Source: Mimachlamys varia | Taxonomy: Eukaryota > Mollusca > Bivalvia > Pectinida > Pectinidae | NCBI GenBank assembly: GCA_947623455.1 | Contig: OX392527.1 | Location: forward strand, 4,584,001-4,648,000 | Direction: 5' to 3' | DNA length: 64,000 nt | Position numbers and translations under genes: made by a program | Notes under the pieces: model-generated | Told to the model about the DNA's origin: nothing | The model's input: the letters and a program-made list of their open reading frames with translations, nothing else | Databases searched by the model: none | Shown here: one piece after another, positions 36,801-43,990 of the stretch | How the letters are laid out: every line of letters starts with the position of its first letter | Numbering within the stretch: position 1 is the first letter of the stretch

Positions 36801-39340
36801 CTGTGTATTCTAGCCTTATAAACGGCCTTGTCGATCTCCTTCGTCGGGATGTTTTCTCCTGACTCTAGTGTCAGTACGAGGTCCGAGTCAGCTCGCCGGT
36901 CTAACATAACCAGTATGTCTTTGTAGTCGTCGTCCTTAAAGGATGCATGACAAACATTTATTAATAATTCAAACACATATACACAATGTAGGGTATCTAG
37001 AAGTGTATTCAGTTACCAAATGTAATTCACGAGGGTTTCTTATATAATATTTTGATTAATATTTTGTGTAGCACGAGTGAAAGATACCAAAATATTAGAC
37101 GTGAATATATTGGGAGAACTGAATACGATGTTAGATATTCTGTTAATTACTCTTTATAAACAACACATATCCCGGCACACAAAACGACGCGTGAAGTTAA
37201 TGATACACTATATACAGTACTTGATCTGGTTACTAACAAGTTAACGATACACTATATACAGTACTTGATCGGGTTATTAACAAGTTAACGATACACTATA
37301 TACAGTACTTGATCGGGTTATTAACAAGTTAACGATACACTATATACAGTACTTGATCGGGTTACTAACAAGTTAACGATACACTATATACAGTACTTGA
37401 TCGGGTTATTAACAAGTTAACGATACACTATATACAGTACTTGATCGGGTTACTAACAAGTTAACGATACACTATATACAGTACTTGATCGGGTTATTAA
37501 CAAGTTAACGATACACTATATACAGTACTTGATCGGGTTACTAACAAGTTAACGATACACTATATACAGTACTTGATCTGACTAATAACAAATTAACGAT
37601 ACACTATATACAGTACTTGATCGGGTTATTAACAAGTTAACGATACACTATATACAGTATTTGATCGGGTTATTAACAAGTTAACGATACACTATATACA
37701 GTACTTGATCGGGTTACTAACAAGTTAACGATACACTATATACAGTACTTGATCGGGATACTAACAAGTTAACGATACACTATATACAGTACTTGATCGG
37801 GTTACTAACAAGCATGTCTGGACCACCCCACCCGACAAAATAAAGTCGACTCTGCACAAACTAAAATACGATATGAAAACTCATAATTTAATTCCTTAAG
37901 TTTTTTGCCTTTTTTTAAATTTTAGATATAATATGACAATTTACCATACTTATCTAATCACGTAGAAAAAAGTCCCATCATACCATGTAACAACCAAGAT
38001 TTCTACGCGTTGTTACTATGCGCCGAATCTACAACGGTGGTGAGTGTGTTTGTGTGTTTTTCTTGGAGGGGGGGGGGGTGTTAAACGTTGTTTCGTCATC
38101 ACTTACATGTATCCGAACGATACTTTCTGATAATCGCTATGCCTAACTTTGGACTACTGTTTTCTCTGATCAGACCTGATAATCGCTTTGCCTAACTTTG
38201 GACTACTGTTTTCTCTGATCAGACCTGATAATCGCTTTGTCTAACTTTGGACTACTGTTTTCTCTGATCAGACCTGATAATCGCTATGCCTAACTTTGGA
38301 CTACTGTGTTTTCTCTGATCAGACCTGATAATCGCTTTGTCTAACTTTGGACTACTGTTTTCTCTGATCAGACCTGATAATCGCTATGCCTAACTTTGGA
38401 CTACTGTGTTTTCTCTGATCATTTAAGATTTTTGTCATGTTTGCCAATTAAGTTTTCTGTCCTTGTATGTTAATATACTGGAAGAGCTTTTCGAAAATCA
38501 CAATCACTTTAATGATTAACGTAAAGCTATAACAAGTGTTATCTTAGGCGATGTGCAAAGCGTTGACGTAACGTGGGTCAACATGGCGCCAAAATGACGT
38601 CATGTTATTGTCCGGTGGTCTGGACTGCCTCAGTCTATACTATTGTCCAGATTAACACCGTGTTAATGGGAAGCCGTCAAACAAAATGTTAACATTGTAG
38701 AATGAATACATTTCAATATATGATGAAAAATTCTTTCGATATGACGTACCTCATTGCCAGGAAGTTTCATGACATCATGAAGTGCGTTTATCTGGCGGGC
38801 TGGTGGCAAAGTGTCATAGTCGACGTTGTCTCCCCCACTGACGGAAGACCTGTCCTCAAAGCTTGTCTCGGGCACCAGTTCAAACAGGGGATCCTCCACA
38901 CAATCTTCTTCATCTTCAACTTCATCCCCGCCATGCAAGCTTTCATATAGGTTTATGATAGTCAGGAGGAGACCTTTCACGGAGTCCCGAGTTTGTTGTG
39001 GACAATAACAAATCCACTTTAAAAGTCGACTTTGGGGACTTTGTCTTGCGACAGATTCGTGGAATTCAGCTTTACTTGTGCCCAGTAGTATGGCTAATGA
39101 ATGTACGACACTGCATCTTTGAAATGTTTCATTCGAATCCAACGCAAGAAATTCCGGACTGACCAGAGCAATGTTGACGTCAGATTTGGAAGTTTGGATC
39201 CAGGGAGTCTGCATCTCGTGTAACTCTGTAGGTATACCATACTGTGCCTCGCTCAGCTTTTTCTGTAGAAATGATCCCCAAGAGCCTCCATCCGATTTAA
39301 CGTAATGTATCACAGCTTTGCCGGTAACAGTGGTTGCCAT
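9812..39340 (-). CDS. PIK3AP1-like: PIK3AP1/BANK1/Dof-family signalling adaptor, 13 coding exons, 709 aa
   Basis: Coding exons in transcript order: 39340-38750, 36934-36802, 34754-34392, 31428-31210, 31028-30846, 30505-30425, 29813-29742, 29501-29389, 24520-24389, 23510-23463, 23255-23178, 10297-10223, 9853-9812. Every junction is GT-AG and phases match throughout (0,1,1,1,1,1,1,0,0,0,0,0), giving 2130 nt including the stop. Residues 1-135 resemble the cryptic TIR domain of BCAP (beta-strand-like IHYVKSDGG and VNIALVSPEFLAL). Residues 198-362 fit the DBB region. Residues 366-425 (WPTLLHFCAD ... DIAKRNGF) match the ankyrin-like segment after DBB. The tail has YxxM at Tyr642 (YLAM, the PI3K p85 SH2 consensus), YxN at Tyr272 and Tyr523 (Grb2-type), Tyr485/492/532, and two basic stretches. 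Known family role: cytoplasmic adaptors linking receptors to PI3K; Dof acts in FGF signalling. Size is close to the vertebrate proteins (about 800 aa). The ATG at 39340 sits in a strong context (ACCATGG) and is the first ATG of its frame; the upstream in-frame stretch has no ATG. Family assignment is firm; orthology to one vertebrate member is not established. Confidence 0.85.
10223..10297 (-). CDS. PIK3AP1-like: Exon 12: second polybasic segment (residues 672-696)
   Basis: 75 nt, acceptor CTATTATTTTAG|CAA, donor ATTGAT|GTAAGT, phase 0. It encodes QKEEEPEVPKRSFKKMK and NPFRKKID. It lies about 15 bp from the edge of the 12.3-kb 49-bp array, so the satellite abuts the acceptor region. NPF occurs here again (689-691). 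Confidence 0.75.
10314..22663. repeat. 49-bp satellite array, 12.35 kb, about 250 copies (intron 11)
   Basis: The unit starts ggttatttacttcaggtagt and includes gtacatacactgactcgtat. Common variants are ccttcaa/cattcaa, aagggg/aatggg/aggggg, and aggtag/agctag/aggaag. Variant markers recur with higher-order periods of about 833, 1372 and 1470 bp between 11.5 and 15.8 kb. Each unit carries a small inverted repeat (AGTGTA-CA-TACACT). The whole array lies inside one intron of the adaptor gene, ending about 15 bp from the exon 12 acceptor. Confidence 0.97.
22868..23103. repeat. Roughly 53-bp minisatellite, about 4.5 copies (intron 11)
   Basis: The unit contains attaatatattatatagagt, ttgctggaggacatgt and alternating caaccta/cggcccgtgata versions of 47-55 bp. 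It ends about 75 bp from exon 11. Confidence 0.85.
23178..23255 (-). CDS. PIK3AP1-like: Exon 11: proline/basic tail segment (residues 646-671)
   Basis: 78 nt, acceptor GATTTTCAG|GAA, donor ATAGAG|GTACAT, phase 0. It encodes EDEIVFSTQPPVKGPRALPR and STKIIE. The proline/arginine spacing resembles an SH3 ligand but is not a clean consensus. A 12.9-kb intron made almost wholly of satellite follows. Confidence 0.72.
23463..23510 (-). CDS. PIK3AP1-like: Exon 10: short exon carrying the YxxM motif (residues 630-645)
   Basis: 48 nt, strong donor ATG|GTAAGA. There are two tandem acceptors, AACAG and 4 nt later GGCAG. Only the second keeps phase 0 with canonical acceptors on both sides, and reads KTEGEVSPAVPLYLAM. 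Tyr642 is then in YLAM, a match to the p85 SH2-binding YxxM that defines BCAP function. Using the first acceptor would force a non-standard acceptor in exon 11. Because the exon is 48 nt in phase 0, skipping it would also keep frame. Confidence 0.6.
23738..24121. mobile_element. 384-bp MITE with TTAA target duplication (intron 9)
   Basis: The inverted ends AGGCCCAATATACGTAACTT (left) and AGGCTCAATATACGTAACTT (right, reverse complement) match over 20 bp with one mismatch. They are flanked by TTAA on both sides (23734-23737 and 24122-24125). TTAA duplication is typical of the piggyBac superfamily. The element encodes nothing, so it is non-autonomous. Confidence 0.75.
24389..24520 (-). CDS. PIK3AP1-like: Exon 9: polybasic tail segment (residues 586-629)
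   Basis: 132 nt, acceptor CATTTCAG|GTC, donor AGCCAG|GTTAGT, phase 0 both ends. It contains KKPSFSKKISNVFKIKRK, a basic amphipathic-looking stretch, then SGPEITIPEEG. A similar pattern recurs in exon 12 (SF-KK-N-F-K), suggesting an internally repeated membrane- or partner-binding motif. Confidence 0.77.
24530..25145. other. Intron 8, unassigned 3' portion
   Basis: AT-rich intronic sequence between exon 9 and the 30-bp array. No repeat, RNA gene or further exon is supported. Confidence 0.5.
25146..25525. repeat. 30-bp minisatellite, about 12-13 copies (intron 8)
   Basis: The unit contains aaaccggagaaaaataaaca and caacggtgtc. Because 30 is a multiple of three, all frames stay open on both strands, producing apparent proteins that are only the repeat. 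The 5' copies have accgga and the 3' copies have actgaa/actgatg. Two or three further units appear at 27112-27180, after an insertion. Confidence 0.93.
25735..26700. repeat. 128-bp tandem repeat, about 7.5 copies
   Basis: The exact 128-bp period is shown by gaagccaggaaatagcgg at 25800, 25928, 26056, 26184, 26312, 26440 and 26568. Units are almost identical and include atttcattgaaatcggacaa and atgttgacgaatcacgaaac. The last unit breaks down at about 26696. Confidence 0.96.
26988..27062. repeat. (AAT)n microsatellite with AAG interruptions
   Basis: About 25 trinucleotides, aataataat with sporadic aag, near the right end of the inserted element. Poly-Ile/Tyr/Leu frames on the minus strand are artefacts of it. 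Confidence 0.95.
27230..29330. repeat. 47-bp minisatellite, about 44 copies (intron 8)
   Basis: The unit starts accatgtatacttcactcaa and continues cagtttataacagcaacacc atcataa. Length variants of about 43 and 51 bp come from the caccatcat / caatatatatcat segment. It ends about 60 bp before exon 8. The unit does not match any exon. Confidence 0.96.
29389..29501 (-). CDS. PIK3AP1-like: Exon 8: basic/serine-rich tail (residues 548-585)
   Basis: 113 nt, acceptor TTTTACTCAG|GG, donor GCAAG|GTATAC. Phase 1 in, phase 0 out; this is where the phase of the gene changes. The phased frame gives ESTWFVEHPPQYRSHRRSSE and then IRASIASRESRK. The longest simple open frame here is a different one and is not the coding frame. 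Confidence 0.75.
29742..29813 (-). CDS. PIK3AP1-like: Exon 7: tail (residues 524-547)
   Basis: 72 nt, acceptor ATGTTTCAG|AT, donor GAAG|GTAATG, phase 1 both ends. It encodes NLERGWSYQEPVHSNPFSD. Tyr532 sits in YQEP, and NPF (539-541) matches the EH-domain ligand tripeptide, though that may be chance. Confidence 0.77.
29985..30075. repeat. CA/TACA-rich microsatellite (intron 6)
   Basis: Imperfect cacacacatacatgtatg-type simple sequence; no gene. Confidence 0.8.
30425..30505 (-). CDS. PIK3AP1-like: Exon 6: Ser-rich tail (residues 497-523)
   Basis: 81 nt, acceptor TGTTTCAG|GA, donor CTACG|GTACGG, phase 1 both ends. It encodes KPHSVRSVPNMSLSSS and ends SGNY. The codon split with exon 7 makes Asp, giving NYDNL, a YxN motif at Tyr523. 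The exon is short, but its phase and splice sites agree with both neighbours. Confidence 0.78.
30846..31028 (-). CDS. PIK3AP1-like: Exon 5: Ser/Tyr-rich tail (residues 436-496)
   Basis: 183 nt, acceptor AATGCAG|TG, donor CCAC|GTAAGT, phase 1 both ends. It is acidic and serine rich (RLRSSDSGILDS, DTRDSGVSG), followed by QQSYVDTGSSYMPAP with Tyr485 and Tyr492. It looks like a disordered signalling tail with candidate phosphotyrosines; no folded domain is visible. Confidence 0.8.
31210..31428 (-). CDS. PIK3AP1-like: Exon 4: ankyrin-like segment (residues 363-435)
   Basis: 219 nt. Acceptor ATTTCCAG|GG, donor AAAG|GTAGGC, phase 1 both ends. WPTLLHFCADTNLLL and NHETPRDIAKRNGFTDMVK align by eye with the ankyrin-like block after DBB in BCAP and BANK1 (TLLHFAA ... 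IAEKHGF pattern). This is the most diagnostic stretch for the family. The reading frame stays open past the donor to a TGA at 31148, so an intron-retained form would add a short alternative tail. Confidence 0.88.
31745..33826. repeat. 38-bp minisatellite, about 55 copies (intron 3)
   Basis: The unit starts gttaatgagatcatggtatc and continues aaacaatgtagcatgtct; 36-bp versions have tacatgtct. Variants are aacgag, ttctaacg, atccaac and gaggtc. Blocks of variants recur at a period of about 380 bp (for example aaaaaatgtagc at 32398 and 32777), showing block duplications. Short frames across it are repeat shadows. Confidence 0.96.
33830..34390. other. Intron 3, unassigned portion
   Basis: Unique AT-rich intronic DNA between the 38-bp array and exon 3; nothing recognised. 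Confidence 0.5.
34392..34754 (-). CDS. PIK3AP1-like: Exon 3: DBB region (residues 242-362)
   Basis: 363 nt between a pyrimidine-rich acceptor (TTTCTTTTCCAG) and donor ACAG|GTAAAG; phase 1 at both ends. It contains IKFIAVCKDQ, the Ser/Pro-rich insert SQCSDSSSPDPPSG, and the helical-looking LDIIHDILEKETDPVYVLCR and HFTELLVQDDT. Tyr272 lies in IYQND, a YxN match to the Grb2 SH2 consensus; phosphorylation there is inference. Confidence 0.87.
35079..36832 (-). repeat. 38-bp minisatellite made of the exon 2 splice-donor junction, about 45 copies (intron 2)
   Basis: On the plus strand the unit contains tactcactgtgtattctagc and cttataaacgttaatggg (36 bp where ctta is cta). On the minus strand it reads ATAAGGCTAGAATACACA|GTGAGTACCC, exactly the end of exon 2 with its donor. 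The copy next to exon 2 (36795-36832) runs into unique coding sequence. Nearly all copies keep GTGAGT; exceptions include those near 36391 and 36651. Confidence 0.97.
36802..36934 (-). CDS. PIK3AP1-like: Exon 2: DBB region (residues 198-241)
   Basis: 133 nt. Acceptor TTTAAG|GAC, then DDDYKDILVMLDRR and IPTKEIDKAVYKARIH. The donor is CACA|GTGAGT, phase 1. The last 23 or so exon bases and the first 13 or so intron bases are identical to the unit of the minisatellite that fills intron 2, so this exon end is the first member of that array. Reading through the donor meets an in-frame TAG after nine further codons. Confidence 0.85.
37191..37812. repeat. 44-bp minisatellite, about 14 copies (intron 1)
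   Basis: The unit starts gttaacgatacactatatac and continues agtacttgatcgggttacta acaa; it is highly homogeneous (cgggttatt/cgggttact variants). Confidence 0.96.
37813..38125. other. Intron 1, unassigned portion
   Basis: Unique sequence with a poly-G run near 38068; nothing else recognised. Confidence 0.5.
38126..38420. repeat. 49/51-bp minisatellite, 6 copies (intron 1)
   Basis: The unit starts ctgataatcgctatgcctaa and continues ctttggactactgttttctc tgatcagac, with tgcc/tgtc and gttttc/gtgttttc variants. Confidence 0.94.
38421..38749. other. Intron 1, region next to exon 1
   Basis: Contains one TGACGTCA (38596-38603), a CRE consensus, near atggcgcc. Its position inside intron 1 could be regulatory, but similar GACGTCA strings at 9104 and 42590 sit in repeat-like DNA, so a transposon origin is equally likely. 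Confidence 0.3.
38750..39340 (-). CDS. PIK3AP1-like: Exon 1: start codon and TIR-like domain (residues 1-197)
   Basis: 591 nt, 197 complete codons. It opens MATTVTGKAV and carries the whole TIR-like region, then an acidic linker (DEVEDEEDCVED, about 139-150) and the start of the DBB region (LPPARQINALHDVMK). The donor is GAG|GTACGT, phase 0. A possible acceptor (GGTTACAG) lies only 10 nt upstream of the ATG, at 39351-39352, so a separate 5' UTR exon further upstream is plausible. The usual TIR box-1 and catalytic glutamate of NADase TIRs are not evident, as in BCAP, so this is expected to be a protein-interaction domain. Confidence 0.85.
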
Positions 39341-39350
39341 GGTGCTGCCT

Positions 39351-40135
39351 CTGTAACCGGAAGTCACGCCGTTTAACAAAAGATATCACATATAAGTATG
39401 TATGCTAATCAATTCTAAGATATTGAATTTTACTTATAAACACCAAGAACGAGTCTTTAGTTAATGAAATTGTCAAACAATGCAACCGAATACTTCGTAC
39501 TTCAAAGGGTAGATCAGAATTTGTTGTCATATGACGTTACCATAGAAACTCTAATGAAGCTTTATTACTCAATGTAATCAAAACAACAAAAGCCTTGACA
39601 AGTAGTCAAGTTTGCCATGACAGTCGGACGAATATCTATAAGAATTGTGTGATAGCTGACCATTAAAATAATCCTCTCTTAAACACAGCGTTAATGCTTC
39701 CTCGTCAGTCCAGCTTTCGTCATCACCTATTCTGTGAGTTAATGTATTCAGTAAAACTCCAAACGTACATCAGACACAGTCAGGGTAATCCCTACCTACG
39801 CGGAAGTATGGCACATAAGATCACTCGTTTATGAAATAATCAACACTTTAAAATGCCACTTTTAAACGAAAATATCACATATTGAATTTATTATATAAAC
39901 GAGATGTTTAAAACACGAGTAGGTGATACAATAATGTGTCATCTTCTATCAGGATCATAAAATTAAATGGTTGATTATAATTAGGGGTTTTACAAATACA
40001 GGTATTTGGACTTCGCGTGAGTTTTGAAATATCTATGACGTAACACTTTTAGATGATAATTTATCTACACCCCTTTCTATCGCTCACCTTTCTGTGTTGT
40101 AAGCAGGTAAACTGAACTTTACGTCCTACTCCGCC
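39351..40135. other. Upstream flank of the adaptor gene, no element recognised
   Basis: AT-rich sequence immediately 5' of exon 1 on the minus strand. It may be promoter or first intron; I see no convincing TATA/initiator arrangement or coding exon. Confidence 0.4.
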
Positions 40136-40456
40136 ATTAAGAAGAGAAGTTTACATAGTCCTACTCCGTCTGGACACCTGTAGTAATAAGAAGTGAAGTT
40201 GAAATATACATTGTACATGTACGTGGTACACCGTCTGAATACCTGTAGTTGTCTGAATACCTGTAGTTGTCTGAATACCTGTAGTTGTCTGAATACCTGT
40301 AGCAATAAGAAGTGAAGTTGAACTTTATGTCCTACTCCATCTGAATACCTGTAGTAATAAGAAGTGAAGTTGAACTTTATGTCCTACTCCATCTGAATAC
40401 CTGTAGTAATAAGAAGTGAAGTTGAACTTTATGTCCTACTCCATCTAAATACCTGT
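40136..40456. repeat. 52-bp and 18-bp short tandem repeats
   Basis: Three to four copies of a unit with gtcctactccatctgaatac, ctgtagtaataagaagtgaa and gttgaactttat, plus a local run of about four 18-bp copies of ctgaatacctgtagttgt at about 40233-40300. Confidence 0.88.
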
Positions 40457-42144
40457 GAAATAAACATAATGTGTAGACGACACACCTGGCTGATGCCTGT
40501 GACTTCCTCTTTACATGGCAATACACATTTTGTCCTATTTCTATACTCAGTGATATCGGCGTGTTACGCTGATACGACAGCCCTATGATAAACAGGAAGA
40601 CTTTTGCCATTCGTTTATCAATTAATAAAAACTCATTGTGGCTTTCCTAAGTAAAATGTATTTTTTTATTTCCAGGTAAACTGGTAACTGGTGCCACCGG
40701 AAAAAGAACAGTGGGAAAGTGGATATGAAATTAACTTAAACGGCTAAAAGCCACCGAAAGCTTGTCAACGCTAAGATAAATAGAAATTATTGAGATGATA
40801 AACATAAAAACCGAGAAACCATAGTGGGCATTTCAAACTTCCAATCGGAGGCAAACACCAATTAGTCTACAGCAACATATCATAATGCCTCATACCAATC
40901 ATGAACGTTGATAAAAAGAATATCGTTAGGATCAAATATATACACTTGCATTAACATTATGACATTTCATGTTGCTGTTTTTCCATTACGTGAACAGACT
41001 TTATCAGCTTACATCTTCTTATACCAGACGGCTGATCATATTTCACTGACAAAAACAATGTTTATGTCACATGTTGCGTGTTCTAACTAATAAATAAGTT
41101 AAGATGCATTATTGCAAAAGGAATGCACTTGTTTTCAGCGAAATCAGACGCGTAGCAATTTAAAAGTCTTTTCATTCGTCGTACATTCGATAAAAATAAT
41201 CCAGTGTTACGTACATGTAGCGTGCGCGTTAGAAAGTCTAAAACCTAAGTGAAACAAAACGCGGCGAGAGTGCTATCATAACGTACAGGTGGCATTTTCT
41301 CTAGATAAAGGTTCAAATCTATTACAAACACATGGTTATACATACATGTAACCTATCATGTTATATGATAAATGTATTGTTCTTGTTCATATTTAGGCAC
41401 ACAACAATGTATATCTTTTACATGATAAGCAAATTAATAAACTGGGTCACTGTGGCCTAATTTTCGACGATGGTCCTTTTTTACAATCAGTTTGATGTCC
41501 TACTGTCTGAGATTACACATTGCATCGAAATTACGGAGGAAGATTCCAAAAATATCATATAGTCTTGTCAATATGGGGTATTTCTTGTATTTGAACCACC
41601 ACTTTAACTTTATATGTACTATATCATTTTTTTTTTATCAACCAAAAAACCGCTGTGTCTAATCTTATTGGCGTCTGTGTTCGTCAGTATACTAGTCCGT
41701 GCAGGATCTATCTTCAACTTAATATCATCTTCAAATTGCCCTCCGTTTCAGCAGTCTAAAATGGTACGTGTAACCTTCTTTTGCTGGAAGTGGGCCAGAA
41801 AACTGCAAAGCTTTTGATTGGTCGACGGAATCGCTTTGTAAGATTTGTAGGAACTCGCGATTAAAAAAATACGCGTTTTCATAGAAGTTTTTCTTTTTGA
41901 ATAACGACGATAACAATAGTCAAGGATAAGGGTAACCCGTCATAGGTAATGACAGGAATGCAGGCGAATTAAATTGCTGTAAATTTAAAAAGCCATTCAT
42001 TTGGATGATTCTATTTTCAATATACCTTAAGGAAATATTTTCAACTAAATTTGAATGGTCTTTTTATAGGAAAAGTCTTTTATCTCAATTCCTTGAAAAA
42101 GGGGCCCAGTAGTTTCAAAGGAATCGAGCCCCAACATTAAATAA
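40457..42144. other. Unassigned upstream sequence
   Basis: No array and no supported gene. A minus-strand ATG at 40610 opens a 40-codon frame (MAKVFLFIIGLSYQ start) ending at an AG|GTGTGT donor, which could be a first exon but has no other support. The stretch from about 41720 to 42140 looks like an old interspersed repeat. Confidence 0.4.
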
Positions 42145-42304
42145 ATAAGGATTGTACCTCATTTTGACTGCGTATACGGTAGTATGCCCGCAGTTGGCAA
42201 CGAACATATTCTATGGTGCGCGTTAGCGCTCCATAGTGAATATGTTCGTTGCCAACTGCGGGCATACTACCGTATACGCAGTCAAAATGAGGTACAATCC
42301 TTAT
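42145..42304. repeat. Perfect palindrome: 67-bp arms, 26-bp spacer
   Basis: 42145-42211 is the exact reverse complement of 42238-42304. The 26-bp spacer is itself nearly palindromic (TATGG ... GCGC gtta GCGC ... CCATA), so the whole 160 bp can fold into one hairpin. The motif tgcgtatacggta recurs, diverged, at about 42849. It could be a foldback/MITE-type element; no coding content. Confidence 0.95.
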
Positions 42305-42937
42305 ATTTACACCATTATTAATTTCCAAGTGCTATACGAAGAAAAAAACATTCGAAGCGGGTTGCTAAGATGGTAACTACGATGGCCGTGGTTGCTAAGA
42401 TAATATAGTCCCATTGGATTTCATCAATATATTGATAGATTTAGAAAATACACGGTGAACAACACTATTTTTCTTCATAAAATCATATGTAAATTTGGTA
42501 TTAAATAATGTTTCTAGCAAGTCGAATTTATATCTTTATTTATAACGGTCGTTATGTACACGCATTGACACAGTGATCTGGTTGTGACGCGGTCCGACGT
42601 CAGACGTCACAACTGCAGGGCGCCGCCATGTTTACGTTACCGTCAAATAATTTCGAATGCGCATCATTTGGAATCAAAAGTTTGCTAGTAACCTTTTATT
42701 GCTTAATCAAGAGAAATTGATTCCATATATGTTCCATGATTCAAAATCTTGTAAGAACCAAACAATGGCCGACAGCGAATACTTATTTTTCTGAAGCGTG
42801 AACGACGCCATATTTGAACAAATATCAATCCGCCGAGCCTTTTTTCTCTGCGTATACGGTAATATATTCGCAGTCAGAGTTTACTAAGCACAAGAAGGGA
42901 GAGGTGTAAATATAATCAATGTAGGCGTTTGGAATTT
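42305..42937. other. Repeat-like unassigned sequence
   Basis: Contains a short direct repeat (ggttgctaagat, twice at about 42359-42401) and the second tgcgtatacggta copy at about 42849. It may be the body of the element to which the palindrome belongs. Confidence 0.4.
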
Positions 42938-43990
42938 GGCAACTCATACAGCATACATCGGTACGACTGAGGGGGTATTTGGTACGACACAACTCATACA
43001 GCATACATCGGTACGACTGAGGGGGTATTTGGTACGACACAACTCATACAGCATACATCGGTACGACTGAGGGGGTATTTGGTACGACACAACTCATACA
43101 GCATACATTGGTACGACTGAGGGGTTATTTGGTACGACACAACTCATACCGCCATACATAAGTATGACTGAGGGGGTATTTGGTACGACACAACTCATAC
43201 AGCATACATTGGTACGACTGGGGGGTATTTGGTACGACACAACTCATACAGCATACATTGGTACGACTGAGGGGTAATTTGGTACGACACAACTCATACA
43301 GCCATACATAAGTATGACTGAGGGGGTATTTGGTACGACACAACTCATACAGCATACATCGGTACGACTGGGGGGGTATTTGGTACGACACAACTCATAC
43401 AGCATACATCGGTACGACTGAGGGGGTAATTTGGTACGACACAACTCATACAGCATACATCGGTACGATTGGGGGGGATATTTGGTACGACACAACTCAT
43501 ACAGCATACATCGGTACGACTGAGGGGGTATTTGGTACGACACAACTCATACAGCATACATTGGTACGACTGGGGGGTATTTGGTACGACACAACTCATA
43601 CAGCATACATCGGTACGACTGGGGGGGGGGGGGTATTTGGTACGACACAACTCATACAGCATACATTGGTACGACTGGGGGGGTATTTGGTACGACACAA
43701 CTCATACAGCATACATTGGTACGACTGGGGGGGTATTTGGTACGACACAACTCATACAGCATACATTGGTACGACTGAGGGGTTATTTGGTACGACACAA
43801 CTCATACAGCATACATTGGTACGACTGGGGGGGGGGGGGTATTTGGTACGACACAACTCATACAGCATACATTGGTACGACTGGGGGGGGGGGTATTCGG
43901 TATGACACAACTCATACCGCCATACATGGGTACGACAGAGGGGGGATTCGTTATGACATTCACTCGGGGCTAACAGAGGGAGTATTTGGT
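42938..43990. repeat. 50-bp minisatellite with variable G-runs, about 20 copies
   Basis: The unit starts ggtacgacacaactcataca and continues gcatacatcggtacgactga gggggtattt. The G-run varies from 4 to about 13. Two variant units (about 43150 and 43310) have gccatacataagtatgact. Open frames on both strands are repeat shadows with frame changes at the G-runs. Confidence 0.96.

Noticed and set aside
38596..38603. CRE (TGACGTCA) as a promoter element of the adaptor gene
   Set aside because: A single 8-mer in an intron, with similar strings in repeat-like DNA elsewhere in the window; not enough to call regulation.
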